Assembly: GCA_022822005.1 (NCBI GenBank)
Contig: JAJECO010000044.1
Location: forward strand, 225,661-289,660
DNA from: Candidatus Poribacteria bacterium
GTDB taxonomy: Bacteria; Poribacteria; WGA-4E; PCPOR2b
DNA length: 64,000 nucleotides
Reading direction: 5' to 3'
Part shown: piece by piece, positions 47,349 through 57,951 of the stretch
Layout: every line of letters begins with the position of its first letter
Numbering within the stretch: position 1 is the first letter of the stretch
Made by a program: the position numbers and the translations under genes
The notes under the pieces: generated by a model
What the model saw: only the letters and a program-made list of their open reading frames with translations
What the model was told of the DNA's origin: nothing
Database searches by the model: none

Positions 47349-48444
47349 ATGCAGCCGACACAAGTTGCTGTCATTGGTTGTGGGAGAATTGCCAACGAGG
47401 GACACCTACCCGCCTACCGCACAGCGGCAGAAGCAGGTCTTTCCATACTGGTAGGCGTTTGCGATGTCATTCCAGAGCGGGCACAGCAGACCGCACGACA
47501 GTATGACACGAAGGCTTTTGAATCAGTCGAAGATATGATTGCTGAAACACGGCCGGAGGTGGTGAGCATTACCACCATGCCATCGAGTCACCATCACCTA
47601 ACGCTACACGCACTTAACGCTGGGTGCCATGTGTTGTGTGAGAAACCGGTTGCGATGGATTTCAGCGAAGCGGAGGAGATGGTCCAAGCGGCTGAACGTG
47701 CCGGACGCCTCTTGAGCGTCTGTTTCGAGTATCGCTATTGGGATGAATCGGTCTATCTGTATAACCGCATTGCCGCTGGTGACCTCGGTCCAGTACATGC
47801 AGTGCGCACTTGGGGCGGGAGCGTATACGGTTTCCCGACGATTGCGAGCTTCCACCGACAAGCGAGCGCAGGTCGTGGTGTTCTAGACCATTGGACGATT
47901 CACAATTTAGATTTGGCGCTCTGGTTGTTGGGCAACCCTGAACCGCTCACTGCCAGCGCATTCTGTCATCAACGTCTCGCTCGCTATCCGGCGGCGCTGG
48001 GTCCCTCGCTCAATACGATTAAGCCAGGAACGGTGGATCCAGAGATTGAAGACTTCGCCATGGGTTTCGTACGGATGGAGGGCGGCACAGTGATCTCCGT
48101 TGAAGCAAACTGGCTACAACCCTCCGTCCGAACGTCATGAGGGATGGGAATTGCTTGCAGAGCGTGGGACGGCGTCGATCTCACCCATCCGCGTGTGGCA
48201 CGACCACGGTGATAAATGGATTGATGCTACACCTCCACCGGGGACACTTGCACCATGTGACTACCGTATGGAACGGTTGATCACGGGCTTTCTGCAAGCC
48301 GTTCGCGCTGGCAAACCAGCGCCGGTGTCAGGTGCAGAGATTTTGCGTATCCAGCGCCTTATGGATGCACTGTACGAATCTGCGGCACGGGGGCATGAGG
48401 TCGTCGTTGCGACAACCCCATCGAATCCGGCGGAGCAGAAATGA
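47349..48444 (+). pseudogene. Gfo/Idh/MocA-family oxidoreductase, interrupted by an apparent frameshift near 48123
   Basis: N-terminal QVAVIGCGRIANEGHLPAY and HVLCEKPVAMD; frame 1 ends ...EANWLQPSVRTS* at 48140 while the next frame continues ...PPSERHEGWELLAERGTASISP to 48444. Confidence 0.78.
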
Positions 48445-48572
48445 ACCGGTTGGACAGACGAAGTATACCGGGCGGATACAACATGGCGTCACGCTTATCT
48501 GAGCGGATGTGCGAAAAGGGGGCAGGCGTTTCATCAGGGTTCTCACGCACGTTCTGAGAAGGGATTTAGCTT

Positions 48573-49184
48573 ATGGGATTAATCTATATCGAATATATCA
48601 GTCGTCGCCCAGGTGTAGATATGGCGGACTTCCGAGCCGGGGTGACCCACGGACAGGAGGGCTGGGATACCGGGTATGGGGAAGACCAACTGGTGTTGAA
48701 TATTGGTCGGACGTGGCGACTAGGACCAGAACCGGAATATCTGGCGGCCTGGTACTCACCACAAGCCAACTTTGATCGGATTGATGCTTGGGATCGCATC
48801 TTTCGCAGTGATGAGGTGGATCCGCTGGAACGCGCTTTTTTTCAAGTTGCGCGGATTGATGTCGCCGGCTGTTATACGCCATTGGTCGAACCGGTTTACG
48901 CCCGTAATGGACCCTATTATGCCGAATTCTTTCGCGTCCAAGCAGATTTGGATACTGTCCGCAGTTTCTACACCGAACGGACTCAGAGGCATCCTCGCTT
49001 TGCCCTCAATCTGCTGGTGAGCCGCATTGGGAAACTCGGTCCTGAGCCGGGTGGACTCGCCATCTGGCAGATACCGAACTTCGTAGCATTGGGTGCGCTT
49101 GCCCAAGAATTGGATGGGGTGCACTTACCCATCGAGTTGGTAACTGCTGGAACCTACATGGATTTTGGGCGTGAGATTTTGTGA
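48573..49184 (+). CDS. Hypothetical protein, possible dimeric alpha-beta barrel (NIPSNAP-like) fold
   Basis: MGLIYIEYISRRPGVDMADFRAGV..., two similar halves; start matches the end of the preceding cluster. Confidence 0.6.
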   Translation: MGLIYIEYISRRPGVDMADFRAGVTHGQEGWDTGYGEDQLVLNIGRTWRLGPEPEYLAAWYSPQANFDRIDAWDRIFRSDEVDPLERAFFQVARIDVAGCYTPLVEPVYARNGPYYAEFFRVQADLDTVRSFYTERTQRHPRFALNLLVSRIGKLGPEPGGLAIWQIPNFVALGALAQELDGVHLPIELVTAGTYMDFGREIL

Positions 49185-49302
49185 ATGCCTGTGAATCAAT
49201 TCGTAGACCCTGTTCCAAATCTATCGGGGTTCATAATCACCGCGTCCAGACCTGTATGGGAGAAAGCATGAACTACTCGGAAGAACGGAAAGGATTGCCA
49301 TA

Positions 49303-51114
49303 ATGAAAGATGAGATCATTTCGGATCTAAGCCAATGTCAACCAGCTCACCGGCTTGACCGGGATTATCGGCATGGTACTTGGCGATTGATTGATTACGA
49401 AACGGAAGAATTCGCTGGAACAATGATCTATTCTGGTCCGGATATGAATTCTAGCCCACTGACATTGCCCCTAAATCGTGAAGGTTACCATGCGATATAT
49501 GTGGGTGTCCATTACCCAGGCCAATTTGGGGATGTGCATGTACGCCTCCGTCTGACCGATGATCCAGCATACACCCTCGTGAGAGCAGAAACACAATCTG
49601 GCAAGGATCTCAACGGCATCCCACCGGAACTGCGATGGAGCCACACAACAAAGGCGTTCTCAGATTACCAAGTTTCCGAGGCTTTCTGGAAGGTTGCAGA
49701 TCTCACGGGGACAGATCTCGTTATCAGTCGCTTCAACGAGGGCGGTCGGGGAGGTAGCTATGCCCAGATGTACAGCAGCCTTGTCTACCTGCGACTGGTT
49801 CCGCTTGCCGAGGCGGAATTGGACGAATACCGACGAGAACTACCTCAGGAGGATACCAAATGTCTCATGGCGATGAATGACGCTGGTATCTTCGCTGACC
49901 TTCGCACAAAGGAGGATATCTGGGCGCAGTTTGAACCGTATCGAGACAGCGATGTGGGGATCATGCTATGGGCAACCTTCAAGGGGGAAAACTGCACCTA
50001 TCGCAGCCGTATTGGTCGCACGTTGACTGAGGGGAACAATCCCTTCGACCGCTTCTCCGTTCACGAAGGTTGGGACGTGACGCTCAGGGCATTAGAGGAA
50101 CAGGGTATTGACTTCATGACCGAGGTTGTGGAAGCCGCCCACGCACTCGGTCTGCGCATCTTTCCAAGCCTCCGATTGCAGGGACCGCAAGCGGTGCCGC
50201 TGGAAATGGAGACAGGAAGTTTCTACGAACGGCATCCCGAATTTCGCTGCAAGGACAAGCACGGTAGAGGGATAGCGCATCTCAGTTTGGCCTTTCCTGA
50301 AGTCCGGCATCTGTGGATTTCGCTCCTTTGTGAAGCCTTGGAATACGGGTTTGATGGGGTGCATGTGATCTTCTGTCGTTCCCAACCCTTTGTGTTATAC
50401 GAGGCACCGGTGATCCAACGGTTCCGTGAGGAATATGGAGAGGATCCGCGCGAATGCCCAGACGACGATCCGCGTTTCTGGAGAGTGCTGTCTACCTTTG
50501 TTACCCAATTTGCCCACGAACTCAAGGCAGCTGTCGATGCCATGAGCCAAAAAATGGGAAAGAAACTTGAGATCGCCTACAATGTTACCTCGACGATGGA
50601 AAGCCGACTTCGGGCGCCGGGGATCGATCCGACTTCGAGACCGGAGGTCGCCGGTGGGACTAGCAAATATAATCTCAGCGAGGTCATGCAGAGTAATATG
50701 GTTTGGGGCGTTGATGTCGAAACCTTAGTGCGTGAGGGCTTAGTGGATTACTTGATGCCCCATCCAACCTTTGCAATGAATGCGGCAGAGTGGATTCAAC
50801 CGATGGTGGAGTTGGTGAAGGACACACCGGTGAAATTGTATCCAGACCTCTATCCCCGCCGCCAGCCTCCCGCCGCCTCCCTGTATTCTGCACAGACCTT
50901 ATACGAATTGGGCTGTGACGGTCTCGCTCTGTGGGACACTTATTCTCGCGTGTTTCGGATTTCCGAGTGGGCGATGATGAAGCGCTTGGGTCATCGGAGA
51001 GCCTTGAAAGATTGGCGTGAAAGCGGTAAGGGGGACGACTACTTCCGCGTCCTGAACTTCAAATGGGTCGGCGACCGAAGTGGGGATCCGCGCTACTACC
51101 AGACCAATGGATAA
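49303..51114 (+). CDS. Hypothetical protein with GH-like TIM-barrel region
   Basis: 603 aa; FMTEVVEAAHALGLRIFPSLRL, EVRHLWISLLCEALEYGFDGVHVIFCRSQPFVLYE, VDYLMPHPTFAMNAAEWIQPMVELVKDTPVKLYPDLYP. Confidence 0.65.
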   Translation: MKDEIISDLSQCQPAHRLDRDYRHGTWRLIDYETEEFAGTMIYSGPDMNSSPLTLPLNREGYHAIYVGVHYPGQFGDVHVRLRLTDDPAYTLVRAETQSGKDLNGIPPELRWSHTTKAFSDYQVSEAFWKVADLTGTDLVISRFNEGGRGGSYAQMYSSLVYLRLVPLAEAELDEYRRELPQEDTKCLMAMNDAGIFADLRTKEDIWAQFEPYRDSDVGIMLWATFKGENCTYRSRIGRTLTEGNNPFDRFSVHEGWDVTLRALEEQGIDFMTEVVEAAHALGLRIFPSLRLQGPQAVPLEMETGSFYERHPEFRCKDKHGRGIAHLSLAFPEVRHLWISLLCEALEYGFDGVHVIFCRSQPFVLYEAPVIQRFREEYGEDPRECPDDDPRFWRVLSTFVTQFAHELKAAVDAMSQKMGKKLEIAYNVTSTMESRLRAPGIDPTSRPEVAGGTSKYNLSEVMQSNMVWGVDVETLVREGLVDYLMPHPTFAMNAAEWIQPMVELVKDTPVKLYPDLYPRRQPPAASLYSAQTLYELGCDGLALWDTYSRVFRISEWAMMKRLGHRRALKDWRESGKGDDYFRVLNFKWVGDRSGDPRYYQTNG

Positions 51115-51334
51115 AAAGTCTGCTTTGTACTCTCATCTTAGTTGGACAGATGAAAGTATGTGGTCGCTATTGAAAAACTTACAATAGAACGGATTCTTGA
51201 CTTTCTCAGATCGGTCGTGCTATGATAATCTTTAGAATTTATCCTTTTTCACATGGTTATGGTTGACCGGAAAGATATTCATACTGAACGAGATTTAAGC
51301 GCAATCTATCAGGCACATTGGTAATTTTTGACCC

Positions 51335-52723
51335 ATGACAGATCGCCACCGTCGAAACACGAATATACTCCAGCGTTGGGGGGCAGCGTTCACAACTTGG
51401 ACTGAAAGATGGATTCCGGACGCTCTCGTGATTGTTTGGATACTGACTGTGGTCTGCTTTATCTTCGCTCTCCTCTGGGGAGATGCCTCCCCGGTGTCAG
51501 CGGTAAAAGCGTGGGGCAACGGGTTCTGGGTATTGCTTGAGTTTGGGATGCAGGTGTGCCTGACAATGATGACGGGGTACATCGTCGCCAATGCACCGCT
51601 CGTCAGACGTGCGCTTCAGAAACTGGCATCATTACCAGATCCAGATAAACCTGTGCAATCCATCGTCCTGATGAGTCTGTTTTCCATGATCTCCGCGTGG
51701 CTCAGTTGGGCGTTCAGTCTGATTGCGAGTGCACTGTTTGCTGTGTTCTTGGTCCATCGGAATAAAAAGGTCGATTATCGGCTACTCGTGGCAGCAGCTT
51801 ATCTTGGACTTGGCTGTACATGGCATGCCGGATTATCAGCTTCCGCTCCGCTTTTGGTGAACACTCCCGACAATTTTCTGATTCAGGGCGGAATTCTCCA
51901 GACGACCATTCCAGCGAGCGAAACCATTTTTAGCCTTTTTAACATCATCTTGCTTGTGTTGGTCGTTGTTGTGGTGACTGCGATGATGGCGGTGATGCAC
52001 CCTTCAGCGGAAAATACTTACCGGATCCAACCCGAACTTTTAGAGCAGCTGCAGCTGTTTGAAGCACCTGAAAAACCACCTCAGGCATCGCCATCAATAC
52101 GTCTGAACTGGTGGCCCGGTTTTAACTTGATTGTCGGGACGGTTGGACTTGCTTGGCTTTTTGGTGAAGTTGTCCGTTTAGGTCTTGCCAACGTAATCAC
52201 CCTCAATAGTATCAATTTCTTTTTTTTAATGGTCGGCATTCTCCTGCATTGGTATCCGTGGCGATTTCTTAAAGCGGCGGAAAACGCAGGCAGGGTTGTG
52301 TGGGGAGTTATTATCCAGTTCCCGTTTTACGCCGGTATCTTTGGGTTATTCAAATTTACCAATCTGGCAACCGCGTTCACCGAAGCCTTTATTACTATCG
52401 GGAGCAAGAACACGTTCCTGGTGATAGCCTATTGGTATGCAGGTATTCTGAATTACTTCATTCCCTCTGGGGGTTCAGAATGGGCTGTTACGGCACCATA
52501 CCTTATACCCGCAGGAGACGCGCTTGGTGTTGAAGCGCCAAAGATAGTTGTTGCATACGCTTGGGGTGATATGATGACCGATATGATTCAACCCTTCTGG
52601 GCGATTGCAATGCTTGCCATCGTTAAACTGGAATTCAGAGAGATTATGGGCCGCTTGTTACTCGTATTCTTTGTATATGTTGGGGTAACATCGGCGGCAT
52701 TTTTCGTCTGGCCCCTGTTATAA
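51335..52723 (+). CDS. Short-chain fatty acid transporter family (AtoE/TIGR00366-like)
   Basis: Multi-TM; WIPDALVIVWILTVVCFIFALLWGDASPVSAVKAWGNGFWVLLEFGMQVCLTMMTGYIVA; FIPSGGSEWAVTAPYLIPAGDALG. Confidence 0.85.
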   Translation: MTDRHRRNTNILQRWGAAFTTWTERWIPDALVIVWILTVVCFIFALLWGDASPVSAVKAWGNGFWVLLEFGMQVCLTMMTGYIVANAPLVRRALQKLASLPDPDKPVQSIVLMSLFSMISAWLSWAFSLIASALFAVFLVHRNKKVDYRLLVAAAYLGLGCTWHAGLSASAPLLVNTPDNFLIQGGILQTTIPASETIFSLFNIILLVLVVVVVTAMMAVMHPSAENTYRIQPELLEQLQLFEAPEKPPQASPSIRLNWWPGFNLIVGTVGLAWLFGEVVRLGLANVITLNSINFFFLMVGILLHWYPWRFLKAAENAGRVVWGVIIQFPFYAGIFGLFKFTNLATAFTEAFITIGSKNTFLVIAYWYAGILNYFIPSGGSEWAVTAPYLIPAGDALGVEAPKIVVAYAWGDMMTDMIQPFWAIAMLAIVKLEFREIMGRLLLVFFVYVGVTSAAFFVWPLL

Positions 52724-52853
52724 ACGGGCGAAATATGTAGAGCGAATTGCTGAATCCCTGCGTTTGAAGATGGCAGAATCGGCTAGATATACTGACTTAA
52801 CAGTGGACGATCCTTTTGGACTACTATTTTCGAAACCCATGGAGGATTTAACA

Positions 52854-53939
52854 ATGACAAGATACTTTGATTTTCTTTGGCTGTTCGCACTACTTCTACT
52901 CCTTCCAACTGACGGCTACGCTCCCTGTGTTGTGTTCACGCCACCCGAGCAGCAATTAAACGGTACCGGGCAACGTGCGTTCATCGCCTATGATCCGCAG
53001 ACACAACAGGTCGACCTCGTTCCCAGCATCAACATCAGCGGTGAAGCAGCAGAATTCGGTATCGTCATCCCGACGCCATCCATCCCAAAACTTGACACAG
53101 TTGATCGGCGGATCTTTAGGGAGTTGAATGAGGTCACAATGCCGGTAACCCGATGGCGCGGAGGCGGTGGATCTTCGGGTTGTAACGTTTTCACAACGGC
53201 GGACAGCGACGATAGTCTTGTATTTGATAGTGCTGCCGAGGATGGTGTTACCGTCATCTCTGAGCAGACCGTAGGGGCTTTTGATACGGTTATCCTCACC
53301 GCCGACAATCCGATGGCATTAACCGATTGGCTTGACGAGCACGGTTATCACCACTCCATTGACGACAATGCGATACTGCAAAGTTACATTGATCAGAGAT
53401 GGGTATTCACTGCCATGCGACTTAACGTTGAGTTTGAAGGTGGTGGACGTCGCCCTGCCCGCTTTTTCGACCAACCTATTGATCCAATTTTATTGACATA
53501 TAGGGCAGAGCGGTTAATCTACCCGTTGCGTCTAACCTCAATTAGTGCACGGGAGGGTACAGATGTTACTGTATACATTCTTACCCCGGATAAGATGCAC
53601 TTTCCAGACGCGAGGGTTGAGTACGCCAATCGAATTACCGACGACGAGCGCGATGCGATTCGTCATCGGCACCCGACCTTTGGCAGCTTCATCGGAGAAT
53701 CGCGCTACCTAACCCGCTTACGTCGTAGCTTCGCCCGCACCGAAATGAGTGCAGATTTTGAGTTAGTTCGCCATCAGGATAGCGACGAATTTCGCCGCGT
53801 CCGATATATGGGGCTTACTTTTCTTCCCGATCTCCTACTGCTTGGGTTGGTGGCAGTTAGCTACCTTGTATGGAGACGAATATGGCCGCTAAGACGTTGG
53901 TCACAAACTGAAGCGACCAAATCAAAGGGGATTAACTGA
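52854..53939 (+). CDS. DUF2330 family protein
   Basis: YAPCVVFTPPEQQLNGTGQRAFIAYDPQTQQVDLVPSINISGEAAEFGIVIPTPSIP; N-terminal signal peptide and C-terminal TM; ORF opens at 52764. Confidence 0.75.
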   Translation: MTRYFDFLWLFALLLLLPTDGYAPCVVFTPPEQQLNGTGQRAFIAYDPQTQQVDLVPSINISGEAAEFGIVIPTPSIPKLDTVDRRIFRELNEVTMPVTRWRGGGGSSGCNVFTTADSDDSLVFDSAAEDGVTVISEQTVGAFDTVILTADNPMALTDWLDEHGYHHSIDDNAILQSYIDQRWVFTAMRLNVEFEGGGRRPARFFDQPIDPILLTYRAERLIYPLRLTSISAREGTDVTVYILTPDKMHFPDARVEYANRITDDERDAIRHRHPTFGSFIGESRYLTRLRRSFARTEMSADFELVRHQDSDEFRRVRYMGLTFLPDLLLLGLVAVSYLVWRRIWPLRRWSQTEATKSKGIN

Positions 53940-54596
53940 ATGAATTTCCAACGTCGTAGATTCGTCACATTTTTCGGATTTGTATCTATCATTCTCCTTT
54001 TTCCGTCTGTCTCGTCTGCGAGGTTCCAAGAGGGCTTCGGGTTATACGCGGGGTTCCATAGCCCATCGGAGTCCAGTACCGATAGCATTTACGGAAGCGT
54101 GCCCATGTTCGGGGTAAAGTATAAGCTCGCAGTTTCATCTCACACAGGGTTGGCAGCATCAATCGGTTTGCATCGGAAAAATGGAGATCCGTACAACGAT
54201 AATACCTTCGTCAGTGCAGATTCTTCATCTAATTTGACGTTTGCCCCGGTTGAAATGAGTTATATTATTAATCTCATATCAAACCTACCCGAAACGGATC
54301 GACGGGTTCATAGTTTGTATATCGGTGTGGGTGTCAATCATATTTGGACTCGTGAAGAGGCACCCGGATCGCCCCTCGCAACGGGGGCTGCCTTTGGCAG
54401 TCAGGTTTTGGCTGGTACAACTTTCTCAATATCTAAGAACTTCGTTTTGGGCTTAGAGTTCAAACATCTGAGAAACCGACCGCTCATGAAATTGGACTCG
54501 GGCCGCAACTATCGCGTACAACTCGACGGTACGCAGGCTCAAATGACATTTGTGTGGCATTTCCGGAAGTTGGTTGCAGACTCCAATGCCAATTAA
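53940..54596 (+). CDS. Putative outer-membrane beta-barrel protein
   Basis: Signal peptide then alternating beta pattern (GFGLYAGFHSP...GTQAQMTFVWHF); starts immediately after the DUF2330 gene stop. Confidence 0.6.
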   Translation: MNFQRRRFVTFFGFVSIILLFPSVSSARFQEGFGLYAGFHSPSESSTDSIYGSVPMFGVKYKLAVSSHTGLAASIGLHRKNGDPYNDNTFVSADSSSNLTFAPVEMSYIINLISNLPETDRRVHSLYIGVGVNHIWTREEAPGSPLATGAAFGSQVLAGTTFSISKNFVLGLEFKHLRNRPLMKLDSGRNYRVQLDGTQAQMTFVWHFRKLVADSNAN

Positions 54597-54692
54597 AGCA
54601 CCTCCACTCGTAACTGCGCCCGGATCCTTCGAGGCTGCCTGTCGGTCGTAACCGGGACAAGCATAATCGCCGCTTAACAGAAAAGGAATATT

Positions 54693-56132
54693 ATGCCGAA
54701 AATCATCGTTGCCAATTATTTCCAAGAAACCAATTCGTTCCACCCAAATCCCACGACATATGAGGATTTTAACGTCCACTTCGGTCAGGATTTATTCGAG
54801 GCGGGTCGTGAGGATATCAACGGTGCGCTGAATATTTTCTCTCAACGGTCCGACTTGGAGATTGTGCCCACTTATGGTGCTAGCATGGGTGCGGGTGGCA
54901 CAATCACTCACGAATGTTTTGATCGGACCACCGGAGAATGCTTGGAGGCGATTGAGAAGAACAGTGCTGGAGCAGATGCCCTGTTTTTCGCTCTGCACGG
55001 GGCGATGGCTGCCGAAATAGAGAAGGATCCCGAAGGTTACATCCTTGAAGAGACCCGTAAGATCTTGGGACCGGATATCCCTATCGTAATTTCCCTCGAT
55101 ATGCACGGCACTGTCACCCGACGTATGTTGGAGCTTATCGACGGCGCCGCCATTCTGCACACCTATCCACATATCGATTGGTATCAGTTGGGTGAACGGA
55201 CGGCTACAATGCTACTCAGTATCCTTGATGGTGCGAAGCCGGTTATCGGGAGTGTGTACACGCCCACCATGGTCCGGGGCGACGAACTCAAGACCGCAAC
55301 CGGTGTGCACGGCACCTTCATCCGGCACCTTGAGCGGCTCGAAGAACGGGACGATGTGTTGGCCGCGGGCATCATGCTGGGCCATCCACCCACGGATTGC
55401 CCGGAGCAGGGATCGCGGATCATCGTTGTTACCGATAATAACAGGGAATTGGCTGAACGGGAAGCGATGCGGATCGGTCAAAACTTTTGGGACATGCGCG
55501 AACGGATGCAGTGCGTTCTGCACAGTGTGGAGGAGGCAATCGAAAACGCCAAGAAAGCGGACGGATCGGTTGTTTTTTCCGACGCCGCCGATGCCACAAG
55601 TTCCGGCGCGCCCGGCACCAGCAATGCCATCTTAAAAGGGTTTTTGGAGAGCGACTATACGGGACGGGTTCTTTTGCCCATCCGAGATGAACCGGCGATC
55701 AAGCAGGCTATGAAGGCAGGGTTAGGCAGCACTATTACCGTACCGCTCGGCGGCACGAGGGACCCCCGTTTTACCCCGATAGATGTGGAAGTTACAGTGG
55801 AAGCCCTTGCCATAAGAGACGATATACCGATAGCTGTTCTCAGGGCTGGTAATATTACTATCGTTGCTGCTACCCAAGGCGGTATACTGTGCGATCGATG
55901 GATGTATCCTGCTGTTGGCCAAGATCCTAAAACATTCGATGTCATTATCCAAAAATTGCCGCATACGCCCTATGAATTCTATGACGAATGGGCTGTCCGA
56001 AACATGACTATCGACGTTCCGGGCGCAGCGAGTCCCAATATTAAGACATTAGGCCACAAAATCGTCCCGCGACCGATTTACCCACTCGATGAAGATATGT
56101 CCTTTACACCGCAGGTCGAGATATTCGATTAG
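54693..56132 (+). CDS. M81 family metallopeptidase (MlrC/microcystinase C-like)
   Basis: FQETNSFHPNPTTYEDF, GADALFFALHGAMAAE, DMHGTVTRRML, TYPHIDWYQLGERTA, DATSSGAPGTSNAIL. Confidence 0.92.
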   Translation: MPKIIVANYFQETNSFHPNPTTYEDFNVHFGQDLFEAGREDINGALNIFSQRSDLEIVPTYGASMGAGGTITHECFDRTTGECLEAIEKNSAGADALFFALHGAMAAEIEKDPEGYILEETRKILGPDIPIVISLDMHGTVTRRMLELIDGAAILHTYPHIDWYQLGERTATMLLSILDGAKPVIGSVYTPTMVRGDELKTATGVHGTFIRHLERLEERDDVLAAGIMLGHPPTDCPEQGSRIIVVTDNNRELAEREAMRIGQNFWDMRERMQCVLHSVEEAIENAKKADGSVVFSDAADATSSGAPGTSNAILKGFLESDYTGRVLLPIRDEPAIKQAMKAGLGSTITVPLGGTRDPRFTPIDVEVTVEALAIRDDIPIAVLRAGNITIVAATQGGILCDRWMYPAVGQDPKTFDVIIQKLPHTPYEFYDEWAVRNMTIDVPGAASPNIKTLGHKIVPRPIYPLDEDMSFTPQVEIFD

Positions 56133-56253
56133 CAGATCGCGACAAAGATAGGTCGGCATGTGCAATTTTATTGCGATTCTCTGATCAACTCGTGTTATAA
56201 TCTTTCTCAAATCCAATATGTCTCGGATTACTTTAACAGGGGAGGGACCATAA

Positions 56254-57915
56254 ATGGTAGACGATAGCAGAGAAGAACACCGAATGATCATTTTTGGGAA
56301 TGATAGTGACCCCGTCCAAGAACACTTAATTCGAGAAGACGGTGCAGACGGAGGGTTTTCTACACAAAACGGGATTTTGGAGCGGAAAATACACGCCGAA
56401 TCCTATACGGTTACTCTATATGCGTTGTTGAAAGATTACGGTTTGATCCCTGTTTTTCGGATTAAGCCGAGAATACGATTCCGCCGGTTTAACTACGATA
56501 ACCAAGCGTCGAGCGCACCGCTCCGCTACAACTTAAATGACATCGTTGATTTTGCCGAAGTGAAACGCGGTATTGAATCGGGTGAGCCTGTAGATAATAC
56601 GGTTCAAGAGGAGGTTTTCGGCGATGCCCCCACGCTCGGAGACCTGTCCGATGATCCTGCGTTACAGTTGGTTTCCCAGCGCGATCTGTTTTTGCGGAAC
56701 CCGCCTTTTAAGACTAAGACAAAGGTCTTCGGCGGTGAGGACGGGGATGCGCACGGGATTCCAATCGGAAAATTCCTCGATGCACTAAACCATCCTGCAC
56801 AAACCCAATCCATTTTTGAATCCTTTCCGCAGGGATCATCGTTCGCTACGGATCTCCTGGAAGCGTTAGAACCGTTCCATCACTTGGAATTTCAGTTTGG
56901 TGTCTACTCCCGATATGAAAGACGCGACTGTGTGCTGGCAAGTGATATTTCTAAAGCTGCGGGCGGATACCGCACCACTTTCGATCCGTGGACAGTATTG
57001 GGATATATCCACTCCGATGGTCAGATGCAGCAGCTCCAAATCCTTGCCCATGAGAGAGGCACACGATGGGAACATAAAATTATGATCGAGGATATGGAAG
57101 CGCCTACGCTTGAGTTGATCTCTCAAAAGATACGCACATTACGCCAGGATAAGCTCATTGGTCGAGTTTTATCCAAAAGTCAGACCGGCTTATCGCTCTT
57201 GGCAAACACACAAGAGGCGCGGGTCAATGCAACCAATGATCTGTTTGTGGATTACGAGCTAAAGGTGGAAGTGCCCATTCCGAATGATCGGTACGCGGAC
57301 ATTGAATGCCGAAGAAGATTACGCAGCGTTTTTAACTCGAACGGTCGGTACCAGCTCCATCCGCTCAATAAGGATATTATTGAAAGACATCTCAACCTTG
57401 CGAAAGGCCTCAATAGTGGCGTGATGTACACGTTAGACAACGTCTATCTGATGCAGGGACCCGCTCCACAAAGGGTCAAAGCGGCGGATCTGTTCATCAC
57501 AAGGACCCCGATTCGTGAAAGGGTCGTTATGCGGTCAGCAAAGGACCTGAGAGAACGGATGCCAACAAATGGATTTGAGAAGTGCTGGAATGAGTCCATT
57601 GATGAGGTCGGATATACGATTGTCAACAACGCGAGTGGCAGATGTTATACCGTCAGTTACGGTAGGAGAAAAACTGGAAATATCCTTGATGGCAAGGTTA
57701 CAGGGCAACCCTCAGAACATTATCTCTCGATCAAATATCTGGGGATTACTCCTGACCGTTACGGAGATTTTATCTCTAAGACCTCCACAGGTGCTACAAG
57801 GAAAAGGAATGTTTCACCGCGGATGATGTTCGGTATGATGTCTACAAGGGAAGACAAAGTCATTCAGGAGATGAAGGGTCTGCTAAGGCATCTTAGAAGT
57901 AAAGGATCGGTCTGA
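56254..57915 (+). CDS. Hypothetical protein (no recognised family)
   Basis: 553-aa uninterrupted ORF with a purine-rich RBS-like GGGGAGGG upstream; no motif recognised. Confidence 0.65.
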   Translation: MVDDSREEHRMIIFGNDSDPVQEHLIREDGADGGFSTQNGILERKIHAESYTVTLYALLKDYGLIPVFRIKPRIRFRRFNYDNQASSAPLRYNLNDIVDFAEVKRGIESGEPVDNTVQEEVFGDAPTLGDLSDDPALQLVSQRDLFLRNPPFKTKTKVFGGEDGDAHGIPIGKFLDALNHPAQTQSIFESFPQGSSFATDLLEALEPFHHLEFQFGVYSRYERRDCVLASDISKAAGGYRTTFDPWTVLGYIHSDGQMQQLQILAHERGTRWEHKIMIEDMEAPTLELISQKIRTLRQDKLIGRVLSKSQTGLSLLANTQEARVNATNDLFVDYELKVEVPIPNDRYADIECRRRLRSVFNSNGRYQLHPLNKDIIERHLNLAKGLNSGVMYTLDNVYLMQGPAPQRVKAADLFITRTPIRERVVMRSAKDLRERMPTNGFEKCWNESIDEVGYTIVNNASGRCYTVSYGRRKTGNILDGKVTGQPSEHYLSIKYLGITPDRYGDFISKTSTGATRKRNVSPRMMFGMMSTREDKVIQEMKGLLRHLRSKGSV

Positions 57916-57951
57916 GATGACACTGATTTTCCCCAAAGGGGTCAAGTCATT

